DNA of 58,112 nucleotides from Streptomyces sp. LUP47B. Its GTDB lineage: Bacteria; Actinomycetota; Actinomycetes; Streptomycetales; Streptomycetaceae. Shown here one piece after another: positions 48,092 to 56,242 of the stretch; the first letter of the stretch is position 1; every line of letters begins with the position of its first letter. The stretch is from NCBI RefSeq assembly GCF_001746295.1, contig NZ_MJAH01000034.1, positions 1-58,112 of the forward strand, written 5' to 3'. Under the pieces are notes generated by a model. The model saw nothing but the letters and a program-made list of their open reading frames with translations, was not told the origin of the DNA and searched no databases. Position numbers and translations under genes: made by a program.

Positions 48092-48607
48092 TCAACGAAG
48101 CGGGGCTGGTCCTCGATAGTTCCCGACTTCGGGATCAGGAGGCCCGCTCATACCTAAGTCCAATCGCATCGCCTCGCGTAAGTCTGCGTTCTTCAGCCAG
48201 TAGACCGCCCGCAGGTGCAGGAAACGATCTTCCGTGATGGAGGGAACGTCGATCAACTGGTCCCTTATGGCCTCCAAGGCCCGTGTCACCTCTGAGGCCA
48301 ATGCCACTATGTGGCTTGGGGCGGTGAGGGACAGCGCCTGCCGATATTGCCAAAGTTGCGAGCTATCGATAGCTTCATGAATCGCGCCGAAGCGCCCTCT
48401 GTCGGTGAGGCCGTCCTTGAGGGCAGACGCTCTCATCTGGGCATGAGCACGACTGCTGGCCATGACGAACTCCTGATAGACGGCGCGACGCTGCTGGACC
48501 CACTGCTGGTTACCTTCGCGACGCCATCGCAGCCGCTCGGCAAGCAGAGCAGACCCGACACCCACGATGGCGCCGCCAATAGTGCCCACGGGAGCAATCC
48601 AATCCAT
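48092..48607 (-). CDS. Membrane-anchored helical protein, element cargo
   Basis: ATG 48607 gives 171 residues: MDWIAPVGTIGGAIVGVGSA is the membrane helix, followed by basic ERLRWRREGNQQWVQQRRAV and a helical domain of about 120 residues. Upstream in-frame sequence to 48700 lacks a ribosome-binding site. Layout and length resemble the 46117-46650 product, but identity by eye is low. Similar proteins occur near defence islands in actinobacteria from memory, without known function. It lies 171 bp upstream of the HEPN gene on the same strand and may be cotranscribed. Confidence 0.65.
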   Translation of the reverse strand: MDWIAPVGTIGGAIVGVGSALLAERLRWRREGNQQWVQQRRAVYQEFVMASSRAHAQMRASALKDGLTDRGRFGAIHEAIDSSQLWQYRQALSLTAPSHIVALASEVTRALEAIRDQLIDVPSITEDRFLHLRAVYWLKNADLREAMRLDLGMSGPPDPEVGNYRGPAPLR

Positions 48608-48736
48608 GCCAGGTGTCGTACCCAGGCGAGAAACCACTGATCGACCGTTGAGTGAGCGTGGAGTCCAGCCGTGCGTGGCCAACTGCGCCTCCGATATCAA
48701 AACCTTGGGTGATCTAGAGACGATTGGCGACCTGAC

Positions 48737-48946
48737 CTACGGAGCACCGGCCTGGCACGTAGATGCCATCGGGACCAGGTCGCCCAACGTCTCCTCGTCC
48801 GCGTCGGTGACCTCGACCTGCGTGAGGAGCACGCGCCAGCGGGCGACGACCTCAGTGAACCGCTCGTGAGCGGCCTGCCGAATGACGCTCGGGGCCGTGT
48901 TCGGCTCTGCAGTGCGGAAGCATGTGCGCCATGAACCTCGCCCCAA
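48737..48946 (-). CDS. Possible small protein or gene remnant
   Basis: A frame of 69 codons with high G/C third positions encodes APSVIRQAAHERFTEVVARW then LLTQVEVTDADEETLGDLVP, which looks protein-like and helical. The only start (TTG 48946) directly abuts AGGAGGG, so translation is doubtful. It overlaps the start of the divergent membrane protein gene. No family is recognised; it may be the tail of a deleted gene. Confidence 0.3.
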   Translation of the reverse strand: MGRGSWRTCFRTAEPNTAPSVIRQAAHERFTEVVARWRVLLTQVEVTDADEETLGDLVPMASTCQAGAP

Positions 48947-49485
48947 CCCTCCTGGTGGCCGCCGCTACGGCTGTGGTGACTGCCACCGCAACTGGCTTGT
49001 TCGTCACTCCCCGGCTGGACGCGCGGAAGAAGCGGATCAGTGAGGCCCATACTGCCCGCGACACCTTCGGCACCCACCTCATGACGGTCCTGGCGACCTG
49101 CTCACTCCTGGAACAGACGCCGATCGACGACCCGGCCTGGAGGCCTGTACTGCGGGACCGGATCAAGGGAGAGCGGGAACGGTGGCTGCAGCAGCTCGAC
49201 GACGCCACGCGATGGATGGTCGACAACGTCGCCGTGTACGCCGGCAGCTGGCCCTTGCAGCGCCACAAGGACTTCGCTGTCTCCTACGCGGCGAGCGTCA
49301 GGGGCGTAGTCCTGTCCGAACGGGAAGAGGCCACCAAGCGGGCGTTGCTGCTCGGGCTGACCACTCCGGTCCAGCGCCAGTTCTTCGGTTTCTGGTGGAC
49401 CAGGGCCCGCCACTTCACATCCGACCAGGGGTCGTTCGCCGCGACTCTCGCCCGCCTGAACTCCGAAGAGCCTCCCGCGCCGTAG
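48931..49485 (+). CDS. Membrane-anchored helical protein, element cargo
   Basis: ATG 48931 (GGAAG 10 nt upstream; ATG 48922 is too close to it) gives 184 residues. The N-terminus is a membrane helix (LAPTLLVAAATAVVTATATG) with a FVTPRLDARKKR stop-transfer segment. A Trp/Arg-rich helical body of about 140 residues follows (WLQQLDDATRWMVDNVAVYA). No enzymatic motif is visible. It stands 232 bp before the NB-ARC gene in the same direction and could belong to its regulon; 49486-49717 contains no gene. Confidence 0.65.
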   Translation: MNLAPTLLVAAATAVVTATATGLFVTPRLDARKKRISEAHTARDTFGTHLMTVLATCSLLEQTPIDDPAWRPVLRDRIKGERERWLQQLDDATRWMVDNVAVYAGSWPLQRHKDFAVSYAASVRGVVLSEREEATKRALLLGLTTPVQRQFFGFWWTRARHFTSDQGSFAATLARLNSEEPPAP

Positions 49486-49717
49486 TTCAGACACCAGAAG
49501 TGACGTCGACCAGAAGGCTGGCCCCGTGCCAGCCGTCGCCGTTCCCAGGTTCGGCGACGCCCTAATGACAAGCGATAGCCACGAGCCTGGCGGTGAGTAC
49601 CGCCCGTAAGGCGCGGGTATGGATGTATTCCACGCCGACTGTGAGACAGGCCATGTATGGATCATCTAAGGTGACGTCACTTCACACGGACGATCCAAGT
49701 GAACTTCTGGGGGAGAT

Positions 49718-52273
49718 ATGAGTTCAAGTGCCACTCGACTTACCTGCTTTGCACTCCTGTCAGCAATGGAAGAGGATTTACGGAACGCCATTCTGGGCGT
49801 ATGCGGTGAAAGCGAAGACCCCCGGGTCGCCCTAGGCGAGGTTCGGTACGACCGATCACTCAGTCGAATCACGCGGGAACTGGGTAGTCAGCAGAAGGTC
49901 ACTATCGCCAGCCTATCCCCTTACTTGGATTTCGCCGAGTCTTACGAAGTGCTTTCAAAGTATAAAAAGAATCTGCCTGAGCAAGTACAGGAATCTCTGC
50001 AGGATTTTGCGCCACGTCTGGGTCAATTGACACAGGTCCGCAACAGGGTTGCTCACACCCGACCAATGGAGATTGACGACCTTGCAGTCGTACACGATGT
50101 GGCGAAGAATGTCTATGCTGCAGCTCCATCCTTCTGGGATAAATTGAGTGGAACTCTCGCGAAGCTCCAGGAAGACCCGGCGTATGTCTTGGGGCTGACC
50201 ATCAATCTGGTGACGGACCCAGATACCGCTCCTCAGCATAACCTCCCTGCGCCAGAGTTCGACGAAACAGGGTTCTTTGGTCGCCGGCCGGAGCTCGACC
50301 GGATCAAAAAGGCCATCAAGGGCGCTTACCCCGTAGTGTCGATTCTGGGTGATGGTGGAATCGGAAAGACTTCCATTGCATTGAAGGTTGCATATGAACT
50401 GCTTGACGACCCGAAAAATCCATTTGACGCTTTCGTGTGGGTGACTGCAAAAGCGACAATCCTCACCGTCAACGAGATCCAGCGCATTAGTGGAGCGATC
50501 GAAAACTCCTTGGGTCTCTTTGCTTCAGCGGCTGAACAATTGGGCAGCCCTGAGGCTCAGGGGGCGGGCGACCCCGTGGCCGAAGTCCTCTCCTATCTGG
50601 AGCATTTCAAGGTTCTGTTGATCTTGGATAACATGGAAACTGTTCTCGATCAGCGTCTGCGCAACTTCCTCCTTGATCTCCCAATGGGGAGCAAGGTCAT
50701 GATCACAAGCCGCATTGGCTTGGGGATCGAGAATCCTGTATCTTTGGCTCCTTTGTCGAACGATGACTCAAGGCGTCTACTTCTGAAACTTGCTCGAGTG
50801 CGCAACGTGGAGGCGTTGCAGAGCCTCCGTCCGCCAGTCCTGGATAACATGGTGCAGGCCATGAAGGGGCACCCAGCCTACATTCGGTGGTTCGTAGCTG
50901 GCGTCCAGGCTGGCAGGCGCCCCGAAGAGCTACTTCACGAAAATGACCTTCTCCTCGAATTCTGCATGTCGAACGTATATAAATTCCTAAAGGAGAATGC
51001 TCGCTCAGTCCTGCGATCGATGCAGGTACTTCCAGGGCGGCGGAGTCAAGCTGAACTCGCCTTCCTTAACGGTTACTCCGCAGGGGAAATTCAATCAAGT
51101 TTGCTGGAATTGATCACCACGAACTTTATCCAAATGCAAGGGGCGTCCACTGGACAAACTACCGAAACCACGTACCAACTCACGGATTTCGGAAAGCAGT
51201 ATCTGGATAAGAAGCATTCGGTTGGATCGCTTGAGCGGGCGACATACGAGGGGAGAAGTCGGGAGCTATCCGACCTAGGTATGAGACTACAGGCGGAAAG
51301 TACTGCATCCCCGTACGATCCGCAGACGCTTGATATTCAGGGCCCAGGAGATTTCAGCACAGCGCGTATTCTTCGTGATGCCTTGAGAAGCTACGACCGG
51401 GGTGACGCAGATGGCGCATTGCTGATCTGCCGTGAAGCCCAAAAGCTATCGCCCGGATATCATGAATCCTGGCGAGTTGAGGCATATATTCAAACCGGAC
51501 TGAATGACGTTCCGGGCGCTCGCGCAGCGTACGAACGTGCGCATGAGCTTGCGCCTGAATCGGCTACTCTAAACTTCCTATACGGCTCCTTCTTGGTAAA
51601 TGATGCAGTTGATCTTGCATTGGGACTTGAACTCCTCCAAAAGGCAGCTGTCCTCACGCAGGTCCCACCCGTCGTGGTAAATGAAATCGCCTGGGCCCAT
51701 ATTCAGTTGGGGGATTTTGAGTCCGCGCTAACTAGCGCATCTCATGCCATTACCCTTAAACCGGATATCCACGAGGGATCTGCCGCAATGACGATGGGTG
51801 TACGAGCCGGAGTCTATGAGGCCGAAAAAAGAATCCGGAACACGCAACTCGACGCTGCCGTGGAGGTTCTAGAGGCGGCGGTCAACCTTGTTGAATCTGG
51901 GCGGCTAGAGATGTTGAGCGGGGAGCCGGAGGACCGCATTCTGCAGTTGATCGACATTAGTGAAGGACTTCTTCGAAGAGTAGATGACGACTTCCTTATT
52001 GGAAGCCTAGAAAACTTTTCGAATCGCCTTAGGGATCGATTGCGGACAGTCGATCCGAACCTACTGAACCGCAGGGTTGGGCAAGTTACAAATGTGCCAC
52101 CTGACAAGATTTTTGGCTTTACTCGGTCCTGGGGGAGGGACTATTTCTTCCACCTCAGAGATTTGATAGACGAAGCTGAGTGGCCTTACATCGTGCCTGG
52201 CGCCTCGGTGGCCTTCTTGCCAGACGAGGGGCAGAAGGGGCTGCGAGCCACCGCTCTGCGTTGGCTCGGGTAA
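49718..52273 (+). CDS. STAND NTPase: HEPN / NB-ARC / TPR / cold-shock-like fusion, putative defence protein
   Basis: 851 residues from ATG 49718 after GGGGGAG. Order: N-terminal Swt1-like HEPN helical domain (about 5-140) with R108-N-R-V-A-H113 (Rx4H). NB-ARC ATPase (about 185-400) with FFGRRPELD, Walker A GDGGIGKTS (211-219), Walker B VLLILDN (299-305), MITSR (328-332) and GHPAY (384-388, GxP motif). Winged-helix region (420-500), TPR-like helices (550-700), a helical segment, and a terminal cold-shock/OB-like domain (786-851; KIFGF and YFFHL resemble RNP1 and RNP2). STAND proteins couple ligand sensing to effector activation, so the HEPN part is a plausible RNase effector. GC is much lower than neighbours and codon 21 is TTA. 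Transfer is likely. Confidence 0.88.
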   Translation: MSSSATRLTCFALLSAMEEDLRNAILGVCGESEDPRVALGEVRYDRSLSRITRELGSQQKVTIASLSPYLDFAESYEVLSKYKKNLPEQVQESLQDFAPRLGQLTQVRNRVAHTRPMEIDDLAVVHDVAKNVYAAAPSFWDKLSGTLAKLQEDPAYVLGLTINLVTDPDTAPQHNLPAPEFDETGFFGRRPELDRIKKAIKGAYPVVSILGDGGIGKTSIALKVAYELLDDPKNPFDAFVWVTAKATILTVNEIQRISGAIENSLGLFASAAEQLGSPEAQGAGDPVAEVLSYLEHFKVLLILDNMETVLDQRLRNFLLDLPMGSKVMITSRIGLGIENPVSLAPLSNDDSRRLLLKLARVRNVEALQSLRPPVLDNMVQAMKGHPAYIRWFVAGVQAGRRPEELLHENDLLLEFCMSNVYKFLKENARSVLRSMQVLPGRRSQAELAFLNGYSAGEIQSSLLELITTNFIQMQGASTGQTTETTYQLTDFGKQYLDKKHSVGSLERATYEGRSRELSDLGMRLQAESTASPYDPQTLDIQGPGDFSTARILRDALRSYDRGDADGALLICREAQKLSPGYHESWRVEAYIQTGLNDVPGARAAYERAHELAPESATLNFLYGSFLVNDAVDLALGLELLQKAAVLTQVPPVVVNEIAWAHIQLGDFESALTSASHAITLKPDIHEGSAAMTMGVRAGVYEAEKRIRNTQLDAAVEVLEAAVNLVESGRLEMLSGEPEDRILQLIDISEGLLRRVDDDFLIGSLENFSNRLRDRLRTVDPNLLNRRVGQVTNVPPDKIFGFTRSWGRDYFFHLRDLIDEAEWPYIVPGASVAFLPDEGQKGLRATALRWLG

Positions 52274-52473
52274 GCGGAATCTGGAATCGACGGGAACGAG
52301 ACGGGTGTCGCCGGCCGCGTGCTCAGTTTCCTTGAAGAACTTAGCGACGATGAGCGTGACGCCGTTGCCGACGTAATCGGGGGTGCTCTGGACCTCCTAG
52401 GCGGCGCCAGAATGGCTGTGCAGCAGTCGCCCCTTCGACCGCCATGTCGAGCGGCGGCTGCGTTCATTGATCG

Positions 52474-52998
52474 TCAAAAACGAGCAGCTTCTAGAGCCGC
52501 GACTACGGTCGCAACATCACCGTCGTACGTCATGTGCGGTTCGTCCGCCTCAGGCGGGATGAACCGGGTGCGGTAACGCTGGAGATCGCTCTCAGAGAAG
52601 TAGATCGAGTTTGGATCGTCCGCATGGGCCTCGTTGCGTTTGCTGACCCTCGCCCAAAGCTCATCGTGGCTCGCTGCGAGATAGACCAGCACAGGGGTGG
52701 CGCCGGCGTCGGTGGCGATGGCTCGCCACCTAGCCCGATCTTCCGGGGTCCAAAAGCCGTGGTCGACGACGACGTCATGTCCGGCCTTGAGCTGTTCCGT
52801 GAGTTCAACCGCCACGTCTTCGAGCACGGGCCGTTCAAGGGTGGGGAACGTGCCTCGCGGGAAGTCGGCCCCGTACACGCCATGCCGGCGGTACATCTCT
52901 TCATCCGGGCACAGACGAACGAACCCGCGATCCGTGAGGGCGCGGGAAAGGGTGGTCTTGCCGGAGCCGGGGGCCTTTTCGAGACCCTCCCTGCGTTC
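52474..52998 (-). pseudogene. P-loop kinase-like (AAA) protein lacking a start codon
   Basis: The open frame after the lipoprotein stop codes APGSGKTTLSRALTDRGFVR then CPDEEMYRRHGVYGADFPRG, VVVDHGFWTPEDRARWR and YFSESDLQRYRTRFIPP. This is a zeta-toxin/kinase-type ATPase with an intact Walker A. Between the TGA at 52999-53001 and the Walker A there is no ATG, GTG or TTG, and the first beta strand is missing, replaced by REGLEK. The first usable start (ATG 52896) lies after the P-loop. The 5' end has evidently been lost by fusion to the lipoprotein gene in the same frame. An AGGGAGGG precedes the P-loop. Confidence 0.6.
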
Positions 52999-53541
52999 TC
53001 AGGGAAGGACGGGCGGCTCAGGAGGCGAGATGTCGGAGGCTGCGGGCCGCGACGGCATGGGCACCCCGCACGCCTTTCCCGACGCGTCCGCGTCGAATAC
53101 GATCCCCGCGCCCTCGGGGACCTTCCCCGCTCCCAGGATCATCTGCCAGCCGTTCTTCTTCAGGCGCCAAGCCTGGTCGGTGTCGTCGGCCAGCATCTGC
53201 TCCATCTGTCCCCAGCCCCGTGCTTTGAGCACGGCAAGCACCGAGTCCACGGACTCACGCTTCGGCGCGTCTCCAGTCCGCAAGGACGCGATCACGCGGC
53301 ACGGATTGCCGGCCTTGCTCGTGTCGAGGAAACCCAGGTGCCCGATCCCCGCAGCAGCGGCCGCAGACCGGACATCGCCCCGTACGGCATCGGGGGTCAG
53401 CTCGTCCCTGGCCTTCTTTTCGGCCGCACGAGCAGTCGTCGTCGCCCGCTTGCCTGCTGTGCCGACGCTGTCACCGCCGCCGCAACCTGTCAGCGCCGTC
53501 ATCACCGCTATCGCGGTCACGGCCACTCCCACCCCACGCAT
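52999..53541 (-). CDS. Lipoprotein, function unknown
   Basis: ATG 53541 gives 180 residues: a signal peptide of about 20 residues ending in the lipobox LTGC, with Cys as lipidation site. A Gly/Thr linker and a soluble domain of about 130 residues follow (GHLGFLDTSKAGNPCRVIAS; VLAVLKARGWGQMEQMLADD; WRLKKNGWQMILGAG) with two Cys that could pair. No family is recognised. The very end (SDISPPEPPVLP) may come from the deletion that fused it to the kinase remnant in the same frame. The codon use is more chromosomal than that of the NB-ARC gene. Confidence 0.75.
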   Translation of the reverse strand: MRGVGVAVTAIAVMTALTGCGGGDSVGTAGKRATTTARAAEKKARDELTPDAVRGDVRSAAAAAGIGHLGFLDTSKAGNPCRVIASLRTGDAPKRESVDSVLAVLKARGWGQMEQMLADDTDQAWRLKKNGWQMILGAGKVPEGAGIVFDADASGKACGVPMPSRPAASDISPPEPPVLP

Positions 53542-53660
53542 GTGTCCTGCCTTCGAATCGCTTCGTGTGTAGTCACGCCAAGGGCGGCCCTCGCATCTCG
53601 CCAAAGAACTGGGGCCGCCCTTGTCCAGCCAGAACCTTCAAGGAACTGGGGACCTTCAGC

Positions 53661-54337
53661 ATGACCCACCAACCCGACCTCGGGCGACTGCTCGCCCTGC
53701 TCGAACCCCTCAATGTGTTGGACGCCTACTGCTGCATCGGCGGCGCCACTACCGGCTACCGGCGCGCGTTCGGCAACTGCCACATCACCGGCATCGACAT
53801 CCAGGCGCAGCCGGACTACTGCGGCGACGCCTTCCACCAGGGCGACGCCATCGAGTACATCCGCGCCCACGGCCACGAGTACGACTTCATCCACGCCACC
53901 CCGCCCTGCCAGGGCGAGGGCGCCCCGACCCAGGGAACCAACCGGGCCCGCAACGCAGCCATCGGCCGCACTTACCCCCGGCTCATCGCCCCGACCCGGG
54001 CCGCCCTGGAAAGCACGGGCCGCCCGTACGTGATGGAGAACGTGGCCGGCTCCCAGGTCCCAAAGACCTGCGCCTGTGCGGCGAGATGTTCGGCCTGGGG
54101 GTGCTCATGCACCGCCACTTCGAACTCGGGGGCTGGATCACCGCGCAGCCCGCTCATCCCAAGCACCGTGGCTATGTGCGCGGTTGGCGGCACGGCGTCT
54201 ACCGCGAGGGCCCCTACGTGGCCGCGTACGGCGCCGGCGGTGGCAAGGCCACCGTGGATGAGATCCGCGCCGCGAAGCGCATCGACTGGTCCACCGACCA
54301 CCTCAGGTTGCGGGAAGCCCTCCCGCCCGCCTTTACA
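53661..54337 (+). pseudogene. DNA cytosine methyltransferase-like gene, frameshifted
   Basis: From ATG 53661 motif I is LDAYCCIGGATTGYRRAFG, motif IV ATPPCQGEG with the catalytic Pro-Cys, and motif VI YVMENVAGS. Just after GSQVP (about 54060) the homology continues in another frame: KDLRLCGEMFGLGVLMHRHF, then GYVRGWRHGVY and GGGKATVDEIRAA, to EALPPAFT. A one-base change within GTCCCAAAG explains this. The type resembles phage and element-encoded cytosine methyltransferases. After EALPPAFT the frame runs directly into an unrelated ATPase sequence, so a deletion removed its end. The product would be inactive. Confidence 0.75.
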
Positions 54338-55317
54338 GCCCCCCACATCCGCGTCGCTCCCGGATTCGACGGCGCGACCTGGCTCGACCTGGGCCGCAAC
54401 GACGGCAGGTCCGTCCGCATCCACGCCACCGGTCGGGACGTCCTCACCCCCGACCCGCAGGAAGTCTGCTGGAGGCGCACCCAGCTCACCGGGGAACTCC
54501 CCCTGCCCGCCAAGGACACCAACGGCTAGGGCATCGACCTCCTGCTGCGCCTGTGCAACTTCGCCAGTGCTGAGACCGAGTGCCTGGCCATCGCCTGGCT
54601 GATCGGCTGCCTGGAACCCTCCGTGCCCGTTCCCGCGCCGTTCCTCACCGGCCCGCAGGGGGCGGGCAAGTCCACCGGGGGCCGGATGCTGGTGCGGATC
54701 ATCGAGGGGATGAGCGGCGACCTGCGCCGGGCCCCGAAGGACGAGGAGAACATGATCACGGCCGTTGCTGCCGGATGGGTCACCGCCCTGGACAACCTCT
54801 CCCACCTGCCCCCGGACCTGTCCGACCTCATGTGCTGCATCGTGACCGGTGCCGAGAGCATCAAGCGCGCGCTGTTCACCGATGGTGATGTCGTGCGCTC
54901 CCGCTACCGGCGCCCCATGCTGCTGACCGGTATCGACGTCGGCGTCATCCGGCCCGACCTCGCCGAACGCCTCCTGGCGCTGCGTCTCGTGCGGCCCCAG
55001 GTGCGGCGGACCGAGGCAGAGCTGTGGGTGGAGTACGCGGAGATCCTCCCCGTCGTTCTCGGCTCCCTGCTGGACCTGACCGTGAAGGTGCGGGCCGCTG
55101 AGGCGGACACCCCCACCGACCTGCGGATGGCCGACTTCGCCCACCTGTGCGCGCAGCTCGACGCGGCGACCGGCTTCGGCTCGCTGGCCGCGTACCGAGC
55201 GAGTCTGGATGACCTCAACGACGGCGTCATCGAAGGTGACCTGCTGGCGCAGACGGTCCTGAAGCACGCAGCAGGGCTCGACGCCGGCGCCGAAGTGCGT
55301 ATGGCGTCCAAGACTGC
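54338..55317 (+). pseudogene. Primase/helicase-type ATPase remnant with in-frame TAG
   Basis: The frame continuing from the methyltransferase codes APHIRVAPGFDGATWLDLGR, then FRRT-like WRRTQLTGELPLP. A TAG stop follows at 54527-54529, and the same frame resumes GIDLLLRLCNFASAETECLA, Walker A FLTGPQGAGKST, then ALDNLSHLPPDLSDLMCCIV and LTGIDVGVIRPDLAERLL. This is the ATPase half of element-encoded primase/helicase proteins of actinobacteria. The primase half is missing at the 5' side, and the 3' side runs out of frame into the integrase. Frames on both sides of the TAG agree, so it is a simple nonsense mutation. Confidence 0.75.
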
Positions 55318-55325
55318 GACCGAAG

Positions 55326-55862
55326 TACCTGCACGGCTGCGGGGGAGAGTGCGACCGGAAGCCCGGGTACTGCAAGCAGCGAATCAGGAAGAACGAGGAC
55401 ACGGCCAACACCAAGTCGAAGGCCGGCCGCCGGGTGATCGGCGTGCCCGGCGAATTGGTCAGACTGCTGGAGCTGCACCGCAAGGAGCAGGACCGAGAGC
55501 GCCGGATCGCCGCACAGGAGTGGAACGAGACCGGTTTCGTCTTCACGTCTCCCGTGGGTGAGCCGCTGGTGCCCAGCACGGACTACGACGTGTGGCAGCA
55601 GCTCCTCACCGATGCCAAGGTGCGGGACGGACGGCTGCATGACGCCCGGCATACCGCCGCCACGATCCTGCTCATCCTCGGAGTTCCGGAACGGGTGGTG
55701 ATGCAGATCATGGGGTGGTCGTCGACCGCGATGGCGGCCCGCTACCAGCATGTGACGAGCGGGATCATGGCCGACGTGGCGCAGCGGGTCGGCGGTCTCA
55801 TCTGGGAGGTGGCCAAGGCTGCCGACGAAGGTGGCCCGGAGTGCTCCGCAGGCTCACGTTGA
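55326..55862 (+). pseudogene. Tyrosine recombinase (integrase), N-terminal part missing
   Basis: The frame gives YLHGCGGECDRKPGYCKQR, the Cys-rich insert common in Streptomyces integrases, then TKSKAGRRVIGVP, LHDARHTAATILLILGVPER (HxxR box), VMQIMGWSSTAMAARYQHV (catalytic Tyr) and a short tail. The first catalytic Arg and the DNA-binding arm are absent. The upstream sequence belongs to the ATPase in another frame, so a deletion joined them. It lies 44 bp from the right attachment site, the normal place for the integrase of a tRNA-directed element. The product cannot recombine alone. Confidence 0.85.
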
Positions 55863-55886
55863 GACTGTAGATGAGACCGCAACCGT

Positions 55887-55920
55887 CGAAGGGCCCCACC
55901 GCGAACGGTGGGGCCCTTCG
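55887..55920 (-). terminator. Terminator of tRNA-Ser(GGA) supplied by the element
   Basis: CGAAGGGCCCCACC (55887-55900) and GGTGGGGCCCTTCG (55907-55920), 14-bp stem, 6-nt loop. Same stem as at 45299 but with a different loop, as expected for attP versus attB origin. Confidence 0.88.
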
Positions 55921-55997
55921 ACATCGTGCCCGGTGAGGCACTGGCGGAGGATACGAGATTCGAACTCGTGAGGGTGTGAACCCAACACGCTTTCCAA
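55906..55997 (-). repeat. Right attachment site within tRNA-Ser(GGA)
   Basis: Matches 45316-45407 over 92 bp with one difference. It covers the 3' 56 nt of the intact tRNA (to the anticodon loop) and its terminator. Crossover therefore lay in or 3' of the anticodon loop. Confidence 0.93.
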
Positions 55998-56029
55998 GCG
56001 TGCGCCCTAGGCCTCTAGGCGAATCCTCC
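55942..56029 (-). tRNA. tRNA-Ser(GGA), with encoded CCA
   Basis: Minus strand: GGAGGAT (56029-56023) pairs with ATCCTCC (55952-55946), discriminator G at 55945 and CCA at 55944-55942. The anticodon stem CACGC/GCGTG encloses loop TTGGAAA, with anticodon GGA at 55995-55993. The long variable arm has stem GGGT/ACCC. The 3' part is element-derived; the 5' 32 nt are the original chromosome. Confidence 0.97.
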
Positions 56030-56105
56030 GCGGCAAACAATACAAGACGTTGAGGAGTGCTCGCGAACTCGTTCCCACCCGCTGCCATCGGGTACTGTTT
56101 GGGCA

Positions 56106-56191
56106 GCCCCTCACGCGGCGCTATCTGACTGAACTCCCCCAGGGCCGGAAGGCAGCAAGGGTAGGTCGGCTCTGGCGGGTGCGTGGGGGGC
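56106..56191 (+). ncRNA. ffs: Bacterial small SRP RNA (4.5S-type)
   Basis: The universally conserved domain IV appears as CCGGAAGGCAGCAAGGGTA-like sequence, with GGAA tetraloop in AGGGCCGGAAGGCAGCAAGG (56141-56160). The ends GCCCCTCACGC (56106-56116) and GCGTGGGGGGC (56181-56191) pair. It binds Ffh to form the signal recognition particle. Its position between tRNA-Ser and dnaX is the classical actinobacterial arrangement. Exact ends may differ by a few bases. Confidence 0.92.
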
Positions 56192-56242
56192 GCTTGCGTT
56201 CCCGGTGGAGCGCACGCGCGGGCCCCGGTGTCAGTGGGCGCC

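Larger units (their letters stand above)
45408..55997. mobile_element. Integrated genetic element at tRNA-Ser(GGA), partly degraded
   Basis: About 10.6 kb bounded by the 92-bp direct repeat, with the intact tRNA on the right. The right end carries the integrase remnant (55326-55862), an ATPase remnant and a methyltransferase remnant, in the order expected for an actinobacterial integrative element. The left 7 kb carries cargo genes of lower GC: small membrane proteins, two HEPN proteins and an NB-ARC protein. No intact integrase, excisionase or transfer gene was found, so it should be immobile. Whether it was an AICE, prophage or genomic island cannot be told. Confidence 0.85.

Noticed and set aside
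52319..52576. Plus-strand ORF starting VLSFLEELSDDERDAVADVI behind the NB-ARC gene
   Set aside because: The first 35 residues look protein-like, but no ribosome-binding site is seen and the rest overlaps the kinase remnant antisense. Possibly a fragment; not supported enough.
54527..54529. TAG as a recoded amino acid
   Set aside because: No pyrrolysine or suppressor system is known for this genus and neighbouring genes carry other inactivating lesions; nonsense mutation is simpler.
54623..55561. Independent 312-codon gene containing Walker A GPQGAGKST
   Set aside because: It is the same frame as the upstream sequence interrupted by TAG 54527, and its end reads out of frame through the integrase, so it is part of the decayed ATPase and not a gene of its own.
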